Assembly: GCA_022559985.1 (NCBI GenBank)
Contig: JAFJTR010000068.1
Coordinates: 104,528-168,527, forward strand
Direction of reading: 5' to 3'
Length of the DNA: 64,000 nt
DNA from: Parastagonospora avenae f. sp. tritici 18332-5
Lineage: Eukaryota > Ascomycota > Dothideomycetes > Pleosporales > Phaeosphaeriaceae
Below, piece after piece: positions 9,155 through 21,382 of the stretch. The notes beneath the pieces are model-generated. The model searched no databases, had not been told where the DNA came from, and saw only the letters and a list, made by a program, of their open reading frames with translations. The position numbers and the translations under genes are program-made. Each line of letters starts with the position of its first letter. The first letter of the stretch is position 1.

Positions 9155-11170
9155 TCACACAATAACTCGCTTTGTCGGCTCCCTATCACTAGTCATAGAG
9201 TCAGATACCAATTCTCCATGCGTAGCACCGGGAATGTAGCATTTCCCCACCAAATTGAAGTAATCTTCTTTCGCTTGCCGCAAGAGATAAGGAACTTCGC
9301 CGCCTCTCATGATGCACACCTCGTGTCCTAGTCGTAGAGAAGCGGGTCCGAGACCCAGGGATCCAGTGTCAGTGCAAAGCAACACTCGTCCTTCACGTGC
9401 ATAGTCTATTGCATTTTGGAAAGCGCGGTCCCGCCTTACTGGCCTTGCATCCTGCACAGGAGAGGGTGTGTCCGGGTGATCTTCTATGGTGCTCTTTCGG
9501 TACGCCATATAATCTGAGGCGTGCTCACGTCTTCCTCGTTCACCTTCGTACTTTGGATGAATGGTTCCACAAGTTAGGGCCTCACCGAAGGCTTTGAGGA
9601 CCTGGGGTGCGGTGTACATTGGAAGTTTGGTTTCGACTTGAGCCAATGCTGACAGCACTCCATGAGGAAAACTGAGACTATACTTCATGGGGCCGCGAAG
9701 AGAGCGCCTGGTATCTGACTGCCCGAGCCACCCATCGTACTGCTCCATGGCAGGGTCCTTGAAGTACCAAACTACCCTGCCTATAGAAATGGATGTGACG
9801 TGTAATTGGTCTTGGTGGATAAAGTGGTCGTGGTATGGCCCGAGTTGTTCCGAATCGTGTATACCGGTCCTCATGTTGCCCCACGCCGTGGCGGGAAGGG
9901 CATGGCCATCGGCGCAAAAGTCCACGTGTGATTTGAGTAGGCTGTGAGCAACTCTAATACGGTGATTCCACATAGGAGCCCAAGTAGGTAAGCCTACTTC
10001 CGCTTCATGACCACGAACATGTGACAGTACATCCAGACGACCAGAGCTCCGAATAAGCCTCTTAACCACAAGCATGTTGACTTCAACGATGCTCTTGTTA
10101 TAGTCTGCTTCAATCCATACTTCATGTCCCTTGTCATGCGGACATTTCATTGTCGCACTCGGATGGCTTAGCAATGCGAACACTCGGTCTCTCGGATCGG
10201 TAGTTGCCCGTGTTTGTATAGTGTTCAAGAGTCTCAAGAATGAGCGCTCTACTTTCGCTGAACGCCAGTTGTAAAGGCAGGTGACTCGATCAGGCTCGAA
10301 TGAGAATTTCATGAGCATCTCGCGTGAAAATTGCGACTCAAGTAGGCTGTGAGCAGAGTATAGTTGCTCCCAGTTGATGCGTGCAGTTCCGTACATTATA
10401 GTTGCGTCAGAGTTTAGTTCAATCTCCTGCATGCTGGTAAGAAAGATCGAAAACTTATTACGAGATCATGTTGGGTTGGCAGCTCCTACTTACGTCCACA
10501 TGCGATTGAACCATTCGCATGACGATATCCTTCGTAGATAGTTGAGTTTAGAACGATCTCCACTAAGGTGCACCCTTCCAGATAACTGAAGATCGCTAAC
10601 TATGCGTCTTACGACTGAGAAAGCCGCCTCTGCATGTTGACTGTGACCAAGCCAGACCAATACTCGCTTCACAGAGCCATATATCGTGGCCATGAGCTTG
10701 ATCTACTGGTTGCGCTCCTCCACATTGTCCTGGTCGATGCACATTGCGTCTGCCCAAAGCAGTTTCGCCCTGTCTGGCTGACGAATGGCTTGTAGCGCGA
10801 TGTGTAGGTTCCTGGTAATTCCGAGCTCTTTTACATCGCAAGTGATAGTTTTCGTTCGATCTGGATTGCCCCAAACGCACGATAAAGCTTGACAACAGGA
10901 CACGCAGCCGGCTACATACGCATCTGGGACGGTTTTGAGAGAAACCTCGACCGGGTATCCGGATGGAGCTGGCAACAGAGAGAGGATCCGAAGTGATTTC
11001 TCACTAGGTAGTGATTCATATCGGAATCTCCACGTAGGTATATCGTGGGCATAGTTGTAGGGCGCATAAATGTACCGAGAACTCGCTCGTGTTGTCAACT
11101 TGGGTTCCACAAGCTTCTTCACGTTATGACCGCGAGTATGTCCATTCCTGGAGTCGAAAGCGGGTAACAT
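9155..11170 (-). pseudogene. HET-domain (heterokaryon incompatibility) gene with one in-frame TAG
   Basis: Two exons, 11170-10494 and 10433-9155, flank a 60-nt intron (GTAAGT...TTACCAG); the frame would give about 651 codons. HET-domain proteins act in non-self recognition and programmed cell death after hyphal fusion. Motifs in order: Ala-Leu-Ser-Cys-Val-Trp-Gly (usual Leu-Ser-Tyr-Val-Trp-Gly), Leu-Leu-Trp-Ala-Asp-Ala-Met-Cys-Ile-Asp-Gln-Asp, then Glu-Glu-Arg-Asn-Gln followed by TAG (10703-10705) and Ile-Lys-Leu-Met-Ala-Thr-Ile-Tyr-Gly-Ser. Trp-Phe-Asn-Arg-Met-Trp-Thr is completed across the intron to Met-Gln-Glu-Ile. Homologues normally have a second Gln or similar residue where the TAG stands, so a CAG to TAG change is likely. 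Everything downstream, including splice sites and the C-terminal Leu-Val-Gly-Lys-Cys-Tyr-Ile-Pro-Gly motif, is open. The product would stop at 155 residues within the HET domain. Confidence 0.85.
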
Positions 11171-12108
11171 GTTGCGTGTACAGTACGAGGTTCATTCTGT
11201 GATAGTGGATTGGCAAGGTCGACCTCTAGGCAGTACCAGGCATCCTACTGAAGCCTTGTTCTCATCAAGAAAGAAACGAGATGCAAAGCGAGGCTGCGGC
11301 AGCCTGATGCGGGGTGGCTGAGCTGCTGGGCTTACCTACACCCCAAGCATTAATTCCCCCAGTTTTTTTGAGGCGCTACAATCGTCTTGTGGCACATCGC
11401 GATATGTGTAACCCACACATGATACACTTGAATGTAGAACAATACCTGTGCAGAAGGCGATGCTGCCTGAATGTGCGTTCTCGAACATGGCGGTAGTAGA
11501 GAAAGAATCTTGTTGAAATCATCTTGATGAAGTGGGGGTGCAACTCAGACTGTATAGAGCGGTTCTTGCTCTTTCGGAAGAGAACGTCGTTCGGCTGATG
11601 CAGTGGTGAGGATCAAGCTCACGCCTTTCAAATTGTGCCGATGACGTCACACCACAGCGAAACTGCTTGCTGTGACTGCTTCGACAGGAGCCGCAGCACC
11701 ACAACATCAACGATTACTACTCTAAACATCTTACTCCCTGCCGGGTACGAAGAGCGACATCCATTCTTGTGTTTCTTCTCGTCTGCCGTGCTAAATTCTT
11801 CCTCTGATGCCCTATTCCGCTGCCAAGAGCCATGGCAGCCGGCTATCATCTGCAGTACCTCTTGACCTTCCCAATGAAGCCACCAAACGGTCAAATCCAA
11901 GATGCCCTTGTACTATTTTCTCACGTTAAGTAGTCGTGATTGCGTGACGTTTTCCAGCAGTCGATGCAAGCGAGCGATGCCAATGGCAAATCGTTCCTGA
12001 CCAAGCCGGCCGTTGCGATAAGGTAGTATAAGAAGTACTTGAGAGTCGCATTGGCAAGTTTTTCCCTCTAAGTCTCGCCCTCGTTTCTGCATCTCGTCGT
12101 TTGTTGCA
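11171..12108. other. Intergenic region between the HET gene and carboxypeptidase
   Basis: It probably contains both upstream regions, because the two genes are divergent. A TATA-like TATAAG lies at about 12030, roughly 80 bp ahead of the carboxypeptidase ATG. Nothing else is supported. Confidence 0.35.
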
Positions 12109-14518
12109 ATGTTCTCGGTCGTTTCTTCGGCAGCTGTGGTGCTGCTTGCCCTGGCGAAGCCCAGCGTCGCTCAATTCCCTGCCACGCCGGAGGGCCGCAC
12201 GGTTTTGGAATCGCGGTTTGGTGAGGGCGTGACTATCACGTACAAGGAGGTAAAATACATGATCCGTCTCATGAAATCGACGCTGCGCGGACGCTGATCG
12301 CCAAGCAGAATAATTTATGCGAAACTAAGCCGGGTGTGAAATCTTACGCTGGGCATGTCTATCTTCCGCCTGGTACCGCCGACTTGGGCCAGGGCCAAGA
12401 CTATCCGATCAACAGCGTGAGTTGCGAGGATGGAACGATCGTGGACGTGTTGGCTAATGCGACGACAAGTTCTTCTGGTTCTTCGAGGCGCGCAATGATC
12501 CGAAGAATGCGCCTCTCACCATCTGGTTAAATGGCGGGCCTGGTAGTTCGTCTATGCATGGATTGTTCACGGAACATGGTCCTTGCCACGTCAATGCGGA
12601 CTCCAACTCGACGCGTCCAGCAGATTGGAGCTGGAACGAGAATGGTAAGTGAGGGTTTACACTACCTTGCCCTCCATGAACGAATTGTTGGTGTTTTCCC
12701 TCGTGCAAGAGTCAACGCCGAGAGTTTGGCCAATCAGATGGACTCAAAGCTCTTGAATCAAGTCTTGCACAAGGGCAAGGCCCATCATCCGTTTAAGGGG
12801 AGGTCTAGAGAACCGTTGTATGCGAAATACTAATCAGAATAGTCAACATGCTGTACTTCGACCAGCCCGTACAGGTCGGCTTGTAAGTCAAGCATGCTCA
12901 AAGTCATCACCCTTGCCTCCTAACATCAACCATAGCTCCTACGACACCCTCCAAAACGTGACCAGGGACCTTGTCAGCGGCCGAGTCACAAATTTGGACG
13001 AGACTACACCAGTACCCGAGCAAAATTCCACTCTCCTTACCGGTACTTTCCCGAGCCGTAACCCCAACAACACCGCCTTCGGCAGCGTGAACGGCGCCGT
13101 AGCATCCTGGCACTTCCTGCAGTCGTGGTTCCAGGAGTTCCCTCACTACTTACCAAACGATACTCGAATTTCGCTAGCAGCACAGTCCTACGGTGGCCGC
13201 TATGGCCCAGCGATGATGTCATTCTGGGAAGAGCAGAACCAGCGTATTGAAAATGGTACCTGGGATGGCAGCGACGGCGAGCAGTTTATCCTGCACCTAG
13301 ATACTCTGATGATTGTTTCTGGCTGTATTGACCGGAAAATTCAGTACCCGTACTACCCCCAGCAAGCATTCCGCGACAACGGTTTTGGCATCGAAGCAGT
13401 CAACGAGACGATTTACAACGGTATGGTCGCCTCGGTCCCAGAGTGTCTCGAGAGAATCCAAAAGTGCCGCGACGCAGCTGCGATTTCCGATCCTGAGAAC
13501 TTGGGTATCGACGCCGGCGTTAATGCAGTCTGCGAAGATGCGGAAACCTGGTGTCGCTCGAACATTGTCAGTCCATACACCTCGAATTCCGGTCTGGATT
13601 ACTACGACATCTCGACACAATCGCCCCCTTCGTTTCCCGCGGGCTTTCATCAAGGATTTCTCAACCGTGAATGGGTGCAGGCTGAACTCGGTGTTCCGCT
13701 GAACTGGACCGGTAGCTCTCCCCAAGCATCAAACGCGTACCGTGACATTGGCGACTACCCACGAGATTCCTGGCTCGAGGATCTCGGCTTCCTACTCGAC
13801 AACGGGATCAAAGTCTCGCTCGTCTACGGCGACCTGGACTTCGCATGTCCTGTAAGTCCACCCTACCTTGAAACTCACATGAAGCTAACACCACCCCCAG
13901 TGGGCCGGCGGCGACGCCGTGGCCAAAGCAATCCCCTGGTCCGGCTCCTCCGCCTACGCGTCTGCGCAATACGCCGAGATCCAAACCAACGACTCCTACA
14001 TCGGCGGCCTCGTGCGCCAACACGGTAATCTCAGCTACATCCGCACCTACAAAGCCGGGCACTCGATCCCCTCCTACCAGCCCGAAACCGCGTACCAGGT
14101 GTTCACGCGCGCCCTGTTCAATCTCGACATCGCAACGGGCACGCAGCCCACGGGCGCAGGAGCTAATTACACGACCACGGGACGCCCTGTGCCGGATGTG
14201 CAGCTGCAGCCGAACATGGGCGGTCTGAGCTACTGCTACACGTATGCGGCGAGCTCGTGTCGGTCGTGGCAGGTCGATATGATCCGCAACGGCAGCGCGG
14301 AGATATGCAATTGGTTGTTTGTGGATGCGAATTCGACGCAGCTGTTTCCTGGGGAGATTGCGAAGTGCAGGGCGGACTGGGCGGGTGGGAATAAGACGGT
14401 GGCGAGGAGGGTGGACAGTCGGCAGGTGTTCAATGGTAATGCGGTGGCGCTGAGGGGAAGCGCGTTCTTCATACTACTGGAAGTGGTCGTTTTGGCTGTG
14501 GTGGGCAGTTTATTGTAG
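12109..14518 (+). CDS. Secreted serine carboxypeptidase, S10 family (6 exons)
   Basis: Exons 12109-12249, 12309-12416, 12470-12644, 12843-12882, 12936-13851 and 13901-14518 join in phase to about 665 residues. The enzyme removes C-terminal residues from peptides in the secretory route or outside the cell. An N-terminal signal peptide (about 22 residues, ending Val-Ala-Gln) is present. Family motifs: Trp-Leu-Asn-Gly-Gly-Pro-Gly-Ser-Ser-Ser-Met (exon 3); Asn-Met-Leu-Tyr-Phe-Asp-Gln-Pro-Val-Gln-Val-Gly-Phe-Ser-Tyr (exons 3-5); Ala-Gln-Ser-Tyr-Gly-Gly-Arg-Tyr with the catalytic Ser (Gln replaces the usual Glu before Ser); Tyr-Gly-Asp-Leu-Asp-Phe-Ala-Cys with the catalytic Asp; and Lys-Ala-Gly-His-Ser-Ile with the catalytic His. 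The hydrophobic C-terminus (last 20 residues) suggests a GPI anchor or membrane tail. Intron 3 is unusually long at 198 nt. Otherwise intact. Confidence 0.92.
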
Positions 14519-17500
14519 ATTAGTGATGTAGAGCAGGGTTGCGGATAGATGGAGCAGCTGCCTGTTGCTTTGGAAGAAATGAAATGTCCAGATGAGGTCG
14601 GTGAAGCCTCCTTAGCTGATTAACCTACCTAACATTCGAGCGGCAATACCTATCTTGCTGACAGTCGATGAGTTGGCCGTCAATAGACTTGCAAAATCTA
14701 TCAGATTGGCTGGGTCCCTACAATCAGTCGAATTTCGAACGGGTTTTGACGACAACGTGGAGTTAAGACCATACTTCAGTGTCGTTACTTTTACCTCGGA
14801 AGACCTGTGAGCACTATCTCGTGCATGCAAGGATACCCTCTAGGTATACTAATAGGTGCAAGACCAGTTCGATGCGCGCTTTGGCGCAGCATCCGCCTCA
14901 CCTTGAAAATTCATAATTCTCAAACACATTCGATGGAGAGGCTCGCGACAATAGCCTACCCTCGTCTTCCGCTTCCCGTGCCTTTCCGGGAATTTGCTAG
15001 ACACAAGACTCGATGCATACCGTAACTTTAGAGACGAACTCATGACCTCTCCCCACGCATCACGTCCCCCACGAACTCGGTGCAATAGCAGTTCCCGTCC
15101 AGTACGACCTGTCAGAGCACCCACTGCAGCGGTCCGCTTATCAGCGTCAACGGAAAGCCGTCCCGTAGATTGCTGCTGTGGGAGCACCGGGTAATCACGC
15201 GCGCCACGTGTGTGCTGGATTCAGCCTCATCAATCAAAATAAAACGTGTCAATATTCGACGTGCGCCTGTTGCACATCTATCAAGCCAGGGGAGGAGTCC
15301 ATCGCAGCCTCGCGCATGGTCGGAATATGTCGGTATGTAGGAAAGTATTGGGAGAAGCACGCCAGCCGTTCAGGAAAGACGCCCGCGGTTTTTTGCGGTG
15401 CGTGTTTGCGGGACGCGAGCACGTCTGGTGACACGAGGCCGGCTTCGATGTTGTACGGCGTTGTAGAGAAACGTGCTCCCATGTCGGAATTAGGCAGGAG
15501 ACAAGAAAGGGAGCCGTAAGCGAGCGGGAGATCGGTGCTCTGGTACAGGCAAGTTCCGATTGACATGCTTTTTCTAGAAGGGTTTGGAATGTCATCATTG
15601 TTGGTGTAGTGGTGTTTCGATACGCGCGCTGGGCATGCAGGCGCGCTCGAGATGCTCGAGTAGGTCAAGATCCAACACCTTCCTAGAGCGAGATGGATGA
15701 TGTAATACCGGTCGGGTCATCCATGTGAAATGTGGTCACAGCATTGCGGTTCATTTATCGGCGTTGGGCTAGTTGGTCGAGACCTTGAGCATCGCATATA
15801 CCATATCGTTGCCAGCGACAATGGAGGGGGTGGTGCAGCGATCTGCTCGAAAAATACCGCGGATGGATTGCTTACTGTAGTACAACGGCGTTCCCACGAC
15901 GTACGATCCACGAGGACCTCGTGTCTTCCAGGATACCGCAGCTGACTGCATGTAGTGAACAGTCATCCGCAAGCGACATTACACAGGTGTGGATGATGAG
16001 CCGTTGCAAGGCTGAAGGATCAGCGCGACAGCTTCCTGATTCGTTCGGCCAGATTGCGCCTGTGCCCTTGCTCCTTGCTCACCAGATCCGAATAGCACCT
16101 CGTGTCGAAGACAAAACGCCTGTTCCTTCTTGTTGGGAACCGTGCATACAGCCTCATGTGCGTAGATGAGGTGAGCACTCGTCAATGCCTGCTTGCTGGT
16201 TGTTTCTGCTTGAACCCCAACAGCCTAATTTTAGGCCGCGGGGAGCGGTCAGAGATGGCTGCATAGGAAGCTGAGTTGCGGATCGGGTCTGCGCGTACAC
16301 AATGTATAAGGCGGAGATATAGGTGTTTCACGAGACATTGGCAAGAAGATGTACCTACAAGGCTGTACTGCACTGTAGCTGCAAAGACGGAATGTAGATG
16401 CGTGGAGCCCGCAGTCTCCGAGGCTGGGTCCACACGCTAGAAATGCATTGCCGTCTTCATGTCTTTGCAGTGACATTACGAGGTGTGCTTGTCGTCACTG
16501 TCTCGGACCGACGCAACGATGCAGCAATCGACATGGCTTGCGTACTGGAGACACTTGCGGTGATTAAATGCGGTTATGTTTGGAAGTTGCTTGGCAACTA
16601 ACCCGAAGGATTTTAGGCGTAATCACGCTGTTGGGTTTTGTGAGGCTGACCTCATGTGCCAGGGCCAGAGGACTGAAGAGCGGCGATCGATGACCGAATA
16701 GCAGACAACGTCGAGCGGCCTTGCTAGGTCACGACTCTTGTGTCAGTTGGCTTGACCAGAGCGATGCTTCCTACCAGGGGCCGCGGTGTCTTGTGGTAGA
16801 GACCTAGAAGCTGATATCCGGATCCTGTGCCGCAGCCATGAGAGCGACTGCTTGGGCCGGGAAAAAAGGAAAACGGTTCAGTCGATATTTTCAGCAAATT
16901 GTGCATGGCGCGCGCGGCAAGTCCACTGCGAGGACGCGGAGCGCTGTGGCCCCTGAGTGCAGCATAGTTCACAGAGACGCCGAATATCTGCGGCTGGCAG
17001 AATCCAGAACCATAAGAGCGGGGTTGTGGTGCTCCCTATTAGATGTGGCTGTTCTCGACGCGCAGTAGCGGGACATGTCAGGTTTCGTAGTTGCATACCG
17101 GAAGATTTGGTCGTCTTCTAGAACGGCCGTAGAAGGAGCTGTTAGCTCGATCGGCCGTGTAGCCGAAACCTTGCTGTGGGATTTCTCGGCGAAGCCACTG
17201 GCACGTGCGACGCAATGGTTGCGCACGAAATTTCTGAGGAGACGGATAGAGTTGCTGTTGAGCTGTTGTGCTACGCTGCAGCGACCCTGAAGAGGCAAGG
17301 GATGGATCGGGCGGACCTTCCCGACTGAGACACTTAACGGAATCTTACAGCCTATGGTGCCTTAGCTTGAGCTTTGAGTAGACGCAAGCAGCAGTGGCGA
17401 GCAGAGTAGCTTTGGAGAACGGACAAGAATTGTGGACAAGACTTGTAGAAAGTAGGCAAGAGGACGGCGCTAAGAAAAATAAGCAAATGTCGGTGGTCGG

Positions 17501-19027
17501 TTTCAGCGATGGTAATGACGCTCCCCTGCCTTGGATGGAGACTGGCGGAGTGCTCAGATGCGTTGGACATTGGAAAGAGTGTCAGCTACGTTGAGGGGTT
17601 GATATCAGAGGTGCATATCTCGGTGTAGGGTGCACGGTCGTTGCAGTGGTGCATCCATGGATGGTAGTCGCGGCCATGCCCAGTTTTGTAAATGGAATGC
17701 ACGGCTTGCATATGCTGCCCACGGCAACGTCGCGACGGAGCTCGGAATGCAGACCGCGAGGACTGTTGACAGCACTGTGCATGCCCGACTGTACGCCAGT
17801 TGTTAATGCAAGCTCAGGCCCAAGATCAAAAGGAAGAGAAAAGGAGGGCGAGCTAATCAGGGCGCGCGGAGGACGTGGCCGGCCAGCAACGACGCGGTCT
17901 ATGGGCTCCACGTGGAAGCCTTCGCGCGTGTGCTAAGGGACGAAGTTTATATTATGGAGGAAGTGGCGCGGAAGTAGATGGTAGAGATAAGTACCTAAGG
18001 TACTTCGGGAAACGCGATGGGAAACTACAGTTCCGGAAGACAGAGCAGTTGACGGCCATTGCACATGGCAGTCCTTGCGGAAAAAGTGTTTCAGGAGCAG
18101 CGAGGCTTATGCAGATCAGACGGGAAGGCGACATGGTGTGGGCAGTAAATTGGCCGATGTCTTGTGATGTCCGGGGTACAGCTCGTGGCTAGGCTCGAGC
18201 AGAGTCGGCGTGGTGCAGAAGGGGAGATGCGAGGGAGGGTGAAAGACCGGTGCTGACTGTGTCTGTTCGGAGTGCGACCGACGGCGAGCAGACTCTCAAG
18301 CGCAATGCTGCGGGCGCGGAGGATCTGCAGGTGCTCTGCCAGGCCAACACGGCTACGAGAGGGTCGGCGGGCAGAGGTTTGGCTGCATGAGTCGTGGCAG
18401 AGCCCATGGATACCGTCCCATATGGCTGCGAGGCGAGGTATACTGCCATGTTCGTCCAGCGTGCTGGATACAGTGCTCAGTGTCCTACGTCTTGCAAACT
18501 CAAATGCTGCCGCGCTTGCCCACGGCAGCGGCACACAGATCAGATGGTCGTCCTGCGTCCCATAAGACAGGGATGCTGACTCCGTGGTGAGGGTGAGCAG
18601 CAGTGCACGAGTGACGAGAGGCGCCAACGTGGTGGACTGCGCTAAGCAAATCGTGGGCTGCCCAGGTGCGAGGCATCTTCCAGCTCGACTAGCCTGCAAT
18701 TGGACACGCCGACAAGACGTCTTGCTTCAAAACTCCTGGGCCTCCTTTCGCAGCCTCGATTGCCCTCCTTTGCCCGCCAGCCCTACCAGTCCGCTGCTGC
18801 TGCATTGCGTAGCGACACAGTACATACGCCGCCCACGCCCACGCCCGCCCTCGCTGTCGACGTCTGTCCGCCGCTCGCTGCACCTGCCGCCGCCGACTAC
18901 CTTTGTCCCCCGCGTCCGTCTGCCCAGCCCGAGCAGCCCCCATCGTGCCTTCCCGATCCGCCTGTCGATGCCTTCTTGAAGCCCTATTGCTATCCCGCCC
19001 ACCGGCAACCTGCCATTGTAGCCCGCC
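14519..19027. other. 4.5-kb stretch with no supported gene
   Basis: I looked on both strands for domains, signal peptides, spliceable frames and tRNA-like folds and found none I can defend. The longest open frames (15249-15668 minus, 139 codons; 18091-18699 minus, 202 codons) have low-complexity Arg/Ser/Pro or random composition. The last part before 19028 is probably the kinase promoter and 5' UTR; it is pyrimidine-rich with many CGCC repeats. An inverted repeat (AAGTACC, 3-nt loop, GGTACTT) lies at about 17990. Confidence 0.45.
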
Positions 19028-21091
19028 ATGGGCCAGAGCAACGGAAAGCCCGTCGTCTTCACCGACCAAGGTCCGTACGAGTGCGAGCGTGTCTGCTGTC
19101 TGCCGTCTGCCATCGTCATGGGCCAGCATGCATATCAGCCTCTGCCTATCGCGCGTCAGACGCAGCACCGCCGCTCCAGCACCTGCCCCGGAGAGCCAGA
19201 CTGACCATGCCCCGCAGTGAACCTCAACCACTTCCGCCTGCTGCGAGTCGTCGGCAAGGGCGCCTTTGGAAAAGTCCGCATTGTCGAGCGAAAAGACACG
19301 GGCCTCACATTTGCCCTCAAGTACATACGGAAAGATGAAGGTCAGTCATTGATGATATAGATCCTCGCCGTGGCAATGCCATCATACCGCGCCCCGATGC
19401 TGACGCCGTGTAACAGTCGTACGGTCCGAAAGTGTGCGCAACATCATCCGCGAGCGCCGCATGCTCGAGCACCTCAACCACCCCTTCCTGTGCAATCTGC
19501 GCTACAGCTTCCAGGACATTGAGTATCTGTACGTCAGCCGTCTTCGATAAGCCTGTCACGTGGAGACTAACCCCCCGCAGCTACATCGTCGTCGACCTGA
19601 TGAACGGCGGCGACCTGCGCTTCCACATCTCGCGCAAGACCTTCACCGAAGAGGCCGTGCGCTTCTGGATAGCACAGTTGGGATGCGCTGTGCGGTATAT
19701 TCACCAGCAGGGCATCGTGCACAGAGACATCAAGCCCGACAACGTGCTCCTCGACTCGGAAGGCCATGTCCATCTGGCGGACTTTGTATGTCCCTTGCCT
19801 ACGTCTCCAATTCCCACGCTTACACCACGCAGAACGTCGCATCCGACTTCACCCCGCACAAGCCCCTGACCAGCAAGTCCGGCACCCTCGCCTACCTGGC
19901 CCCCGAGGTCTACGAGGGCAAGGGGTACTCGTGTGAGGTCGACTGGTGGTCACTCGGCGTGCTTTTCTACGAGTGCATCTACAACAAGGTACGTCGACTG
20001 CATCACCCGAACCCCCATTGTGCTAACCGTCGCAGCGACCCTTCGAGGCCGGCAGCCACGACTCCTTAGCCGCCAAGATCCTCAAAGGCGAACCCACATA
20101 TCCTGTCACCAGCCCGCCCGTGTCGATGCCGTGCTTACATGCCATCAGCTCGCTGCTGGAGAAGAACAGGAGGAAGCGCATTGGCGCCATCAGCTTCGAG
20201 TCATTCACCGACAACCCCTTCTTCCGGCCCCTGGACTTTGAGGCCTTGGAGCGCAAAGAAATTGACCCAGTCTTCATTCCCTCGAGCGACAAGACTAACT
20301 TTGACGCGACGTACGATCTGGAGGAGTTGCTGCTAGAAGAGGCACCGCTCGAGGCGCGAGCGCGGAGACAGAAGCCCAGAGAAGCATTGAAGGATGACGC
20401 CACCGATCAGGAAATCCGTGCCGAGGAGCTGCACAGGATGATCGAGACCCTCTTCGAGCCGTTCAACTACACTACAGTCGCCGACCAACGCCCGATCGCG
20501 GTTGCTGTTACAGATCCCGTCGACTCAGTGGGTGGATCAAGAACAAGTGGCCATAGCAATAGCGAAACCACGCCAGCATCTGCCACATCCCAGCAAGATC
20601 CCTGGGGCCGTCCACTCGCGACAACCAAGTCGCAAGACGTCGACATTCACGGAACTCGCTCGACGACCACCGCGCGCTCTACGACACAGTCCCCGAGCGG
20701 CAGCCCCCCGCTGCCCACAACTGCACTCCACCAGACCGGCACTGCCGACTCTCCCACGTCTCAGCGCGGTGAGCGTGCGGACTACTTCCCTGCGGACGGT
20801 TCCGAGCCAATGCCACCCTCTTTCTCTCGCCCCATGAATACTCGCCCACGTGGTTCACAACGAAGCACAAGCATGGGCGGAGGCGTACAGGTAGTCCTCA
20901 ACGAAACCGGTTCGTGGTCTGAAATGGCTAACCAGAGCTCTGCGCTTGTACAGAATCCTCAAACTGCCGAGAAGCCATCTGGCATGCTCGGTTTTCTGAG
21001 TCGTAAGAAGGGACGAGACAGGAGTCCCAAGGCGAAGGAGAGGGGTGTACTTGGCAAGGAGGGCGCTCGGGTTATCATCAGCAACACTTGA
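19028..21091 (+). CDS. AGC-type Ser/Thr kinase of the YANK/STK32 group
   Basis: Six exons (19028-19070, 19218-19340, 19417-19528, 19581-19785, 19833-19988, 20036-21091) join in phase to about 564 residues. The kinase domain spans roughly 20-270: glycine loop Gly-Lys-Gly-Ala-Phe-Gly (27-32), catalytic Lys in Phe-Ala-Leu-Lys-Tyr (about 49), His-Arg-Asp-Ile-Lys-Pro-Asp-Asn (about 140), and Ala-Pro-Glu (about 186). The metal-binding triplet is Asp-Phe-Asn instead of Asp-Phe-Gly, which is characteristic of the YANK group, as is the Val-Val-Asp-Leu-x-x-Gly-Gly-Asp-Leu-Arg segment. The N-terminus Met-Gly-Gln-Ser-Asn-Gly-Lys fits N-myristoylation and decided the start. A C-terminal segment of about 290 residues is Ser/Thr/Pro-rich and probably disordered. 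The first donor is non-standard (GTCCGT). Likely a membrane-associated signalling kinase; its substrate is unknown. Confidence 0.9.
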
Positions 21092-21382
21092 ATCTCGCCC
21101 AACGCTTCGCCAATGGCTGCGTGTGCAGCTCGACGAATTCCCTTACTCTGACATCATACCCTCAAAGTCGATTTCATTGCGCGGCGTTCTGGCGTTGTTC
21201 CGGACGTTTTCACACCATGTCGCAACATTTGTTCAACACTCGATGGACACTTCGTCTTCGAGACTGCATATATCTGCATATATCGCGACCTCACCTGGTG
21301 TATTGGACCAGCGTTGAACCAGGATGATATCGCTGCGGATCTGGCTGCTAGGCTGGTCGCATACCGAAGAAGAGGGGGAATA
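21092..21382. other. Kinase 3' flank
   Basis: Likely 3' UTR and intergenic DNA. I see no feature in it. Confidence 0.35.

Noticed and set aside
15249..15668. 139-codon minus-strand open frame
   Set aside because: No recognisable motif, hydrophobic core pattern or splice sites.
18091..18699. 202-codon minus-strand open frame upstream of the kinase
   Set aside because: Composition is Arg/Ser/Leu-rich and random-looking, and it lies in GC-rich probable promoter sequence where long chance frames are common.
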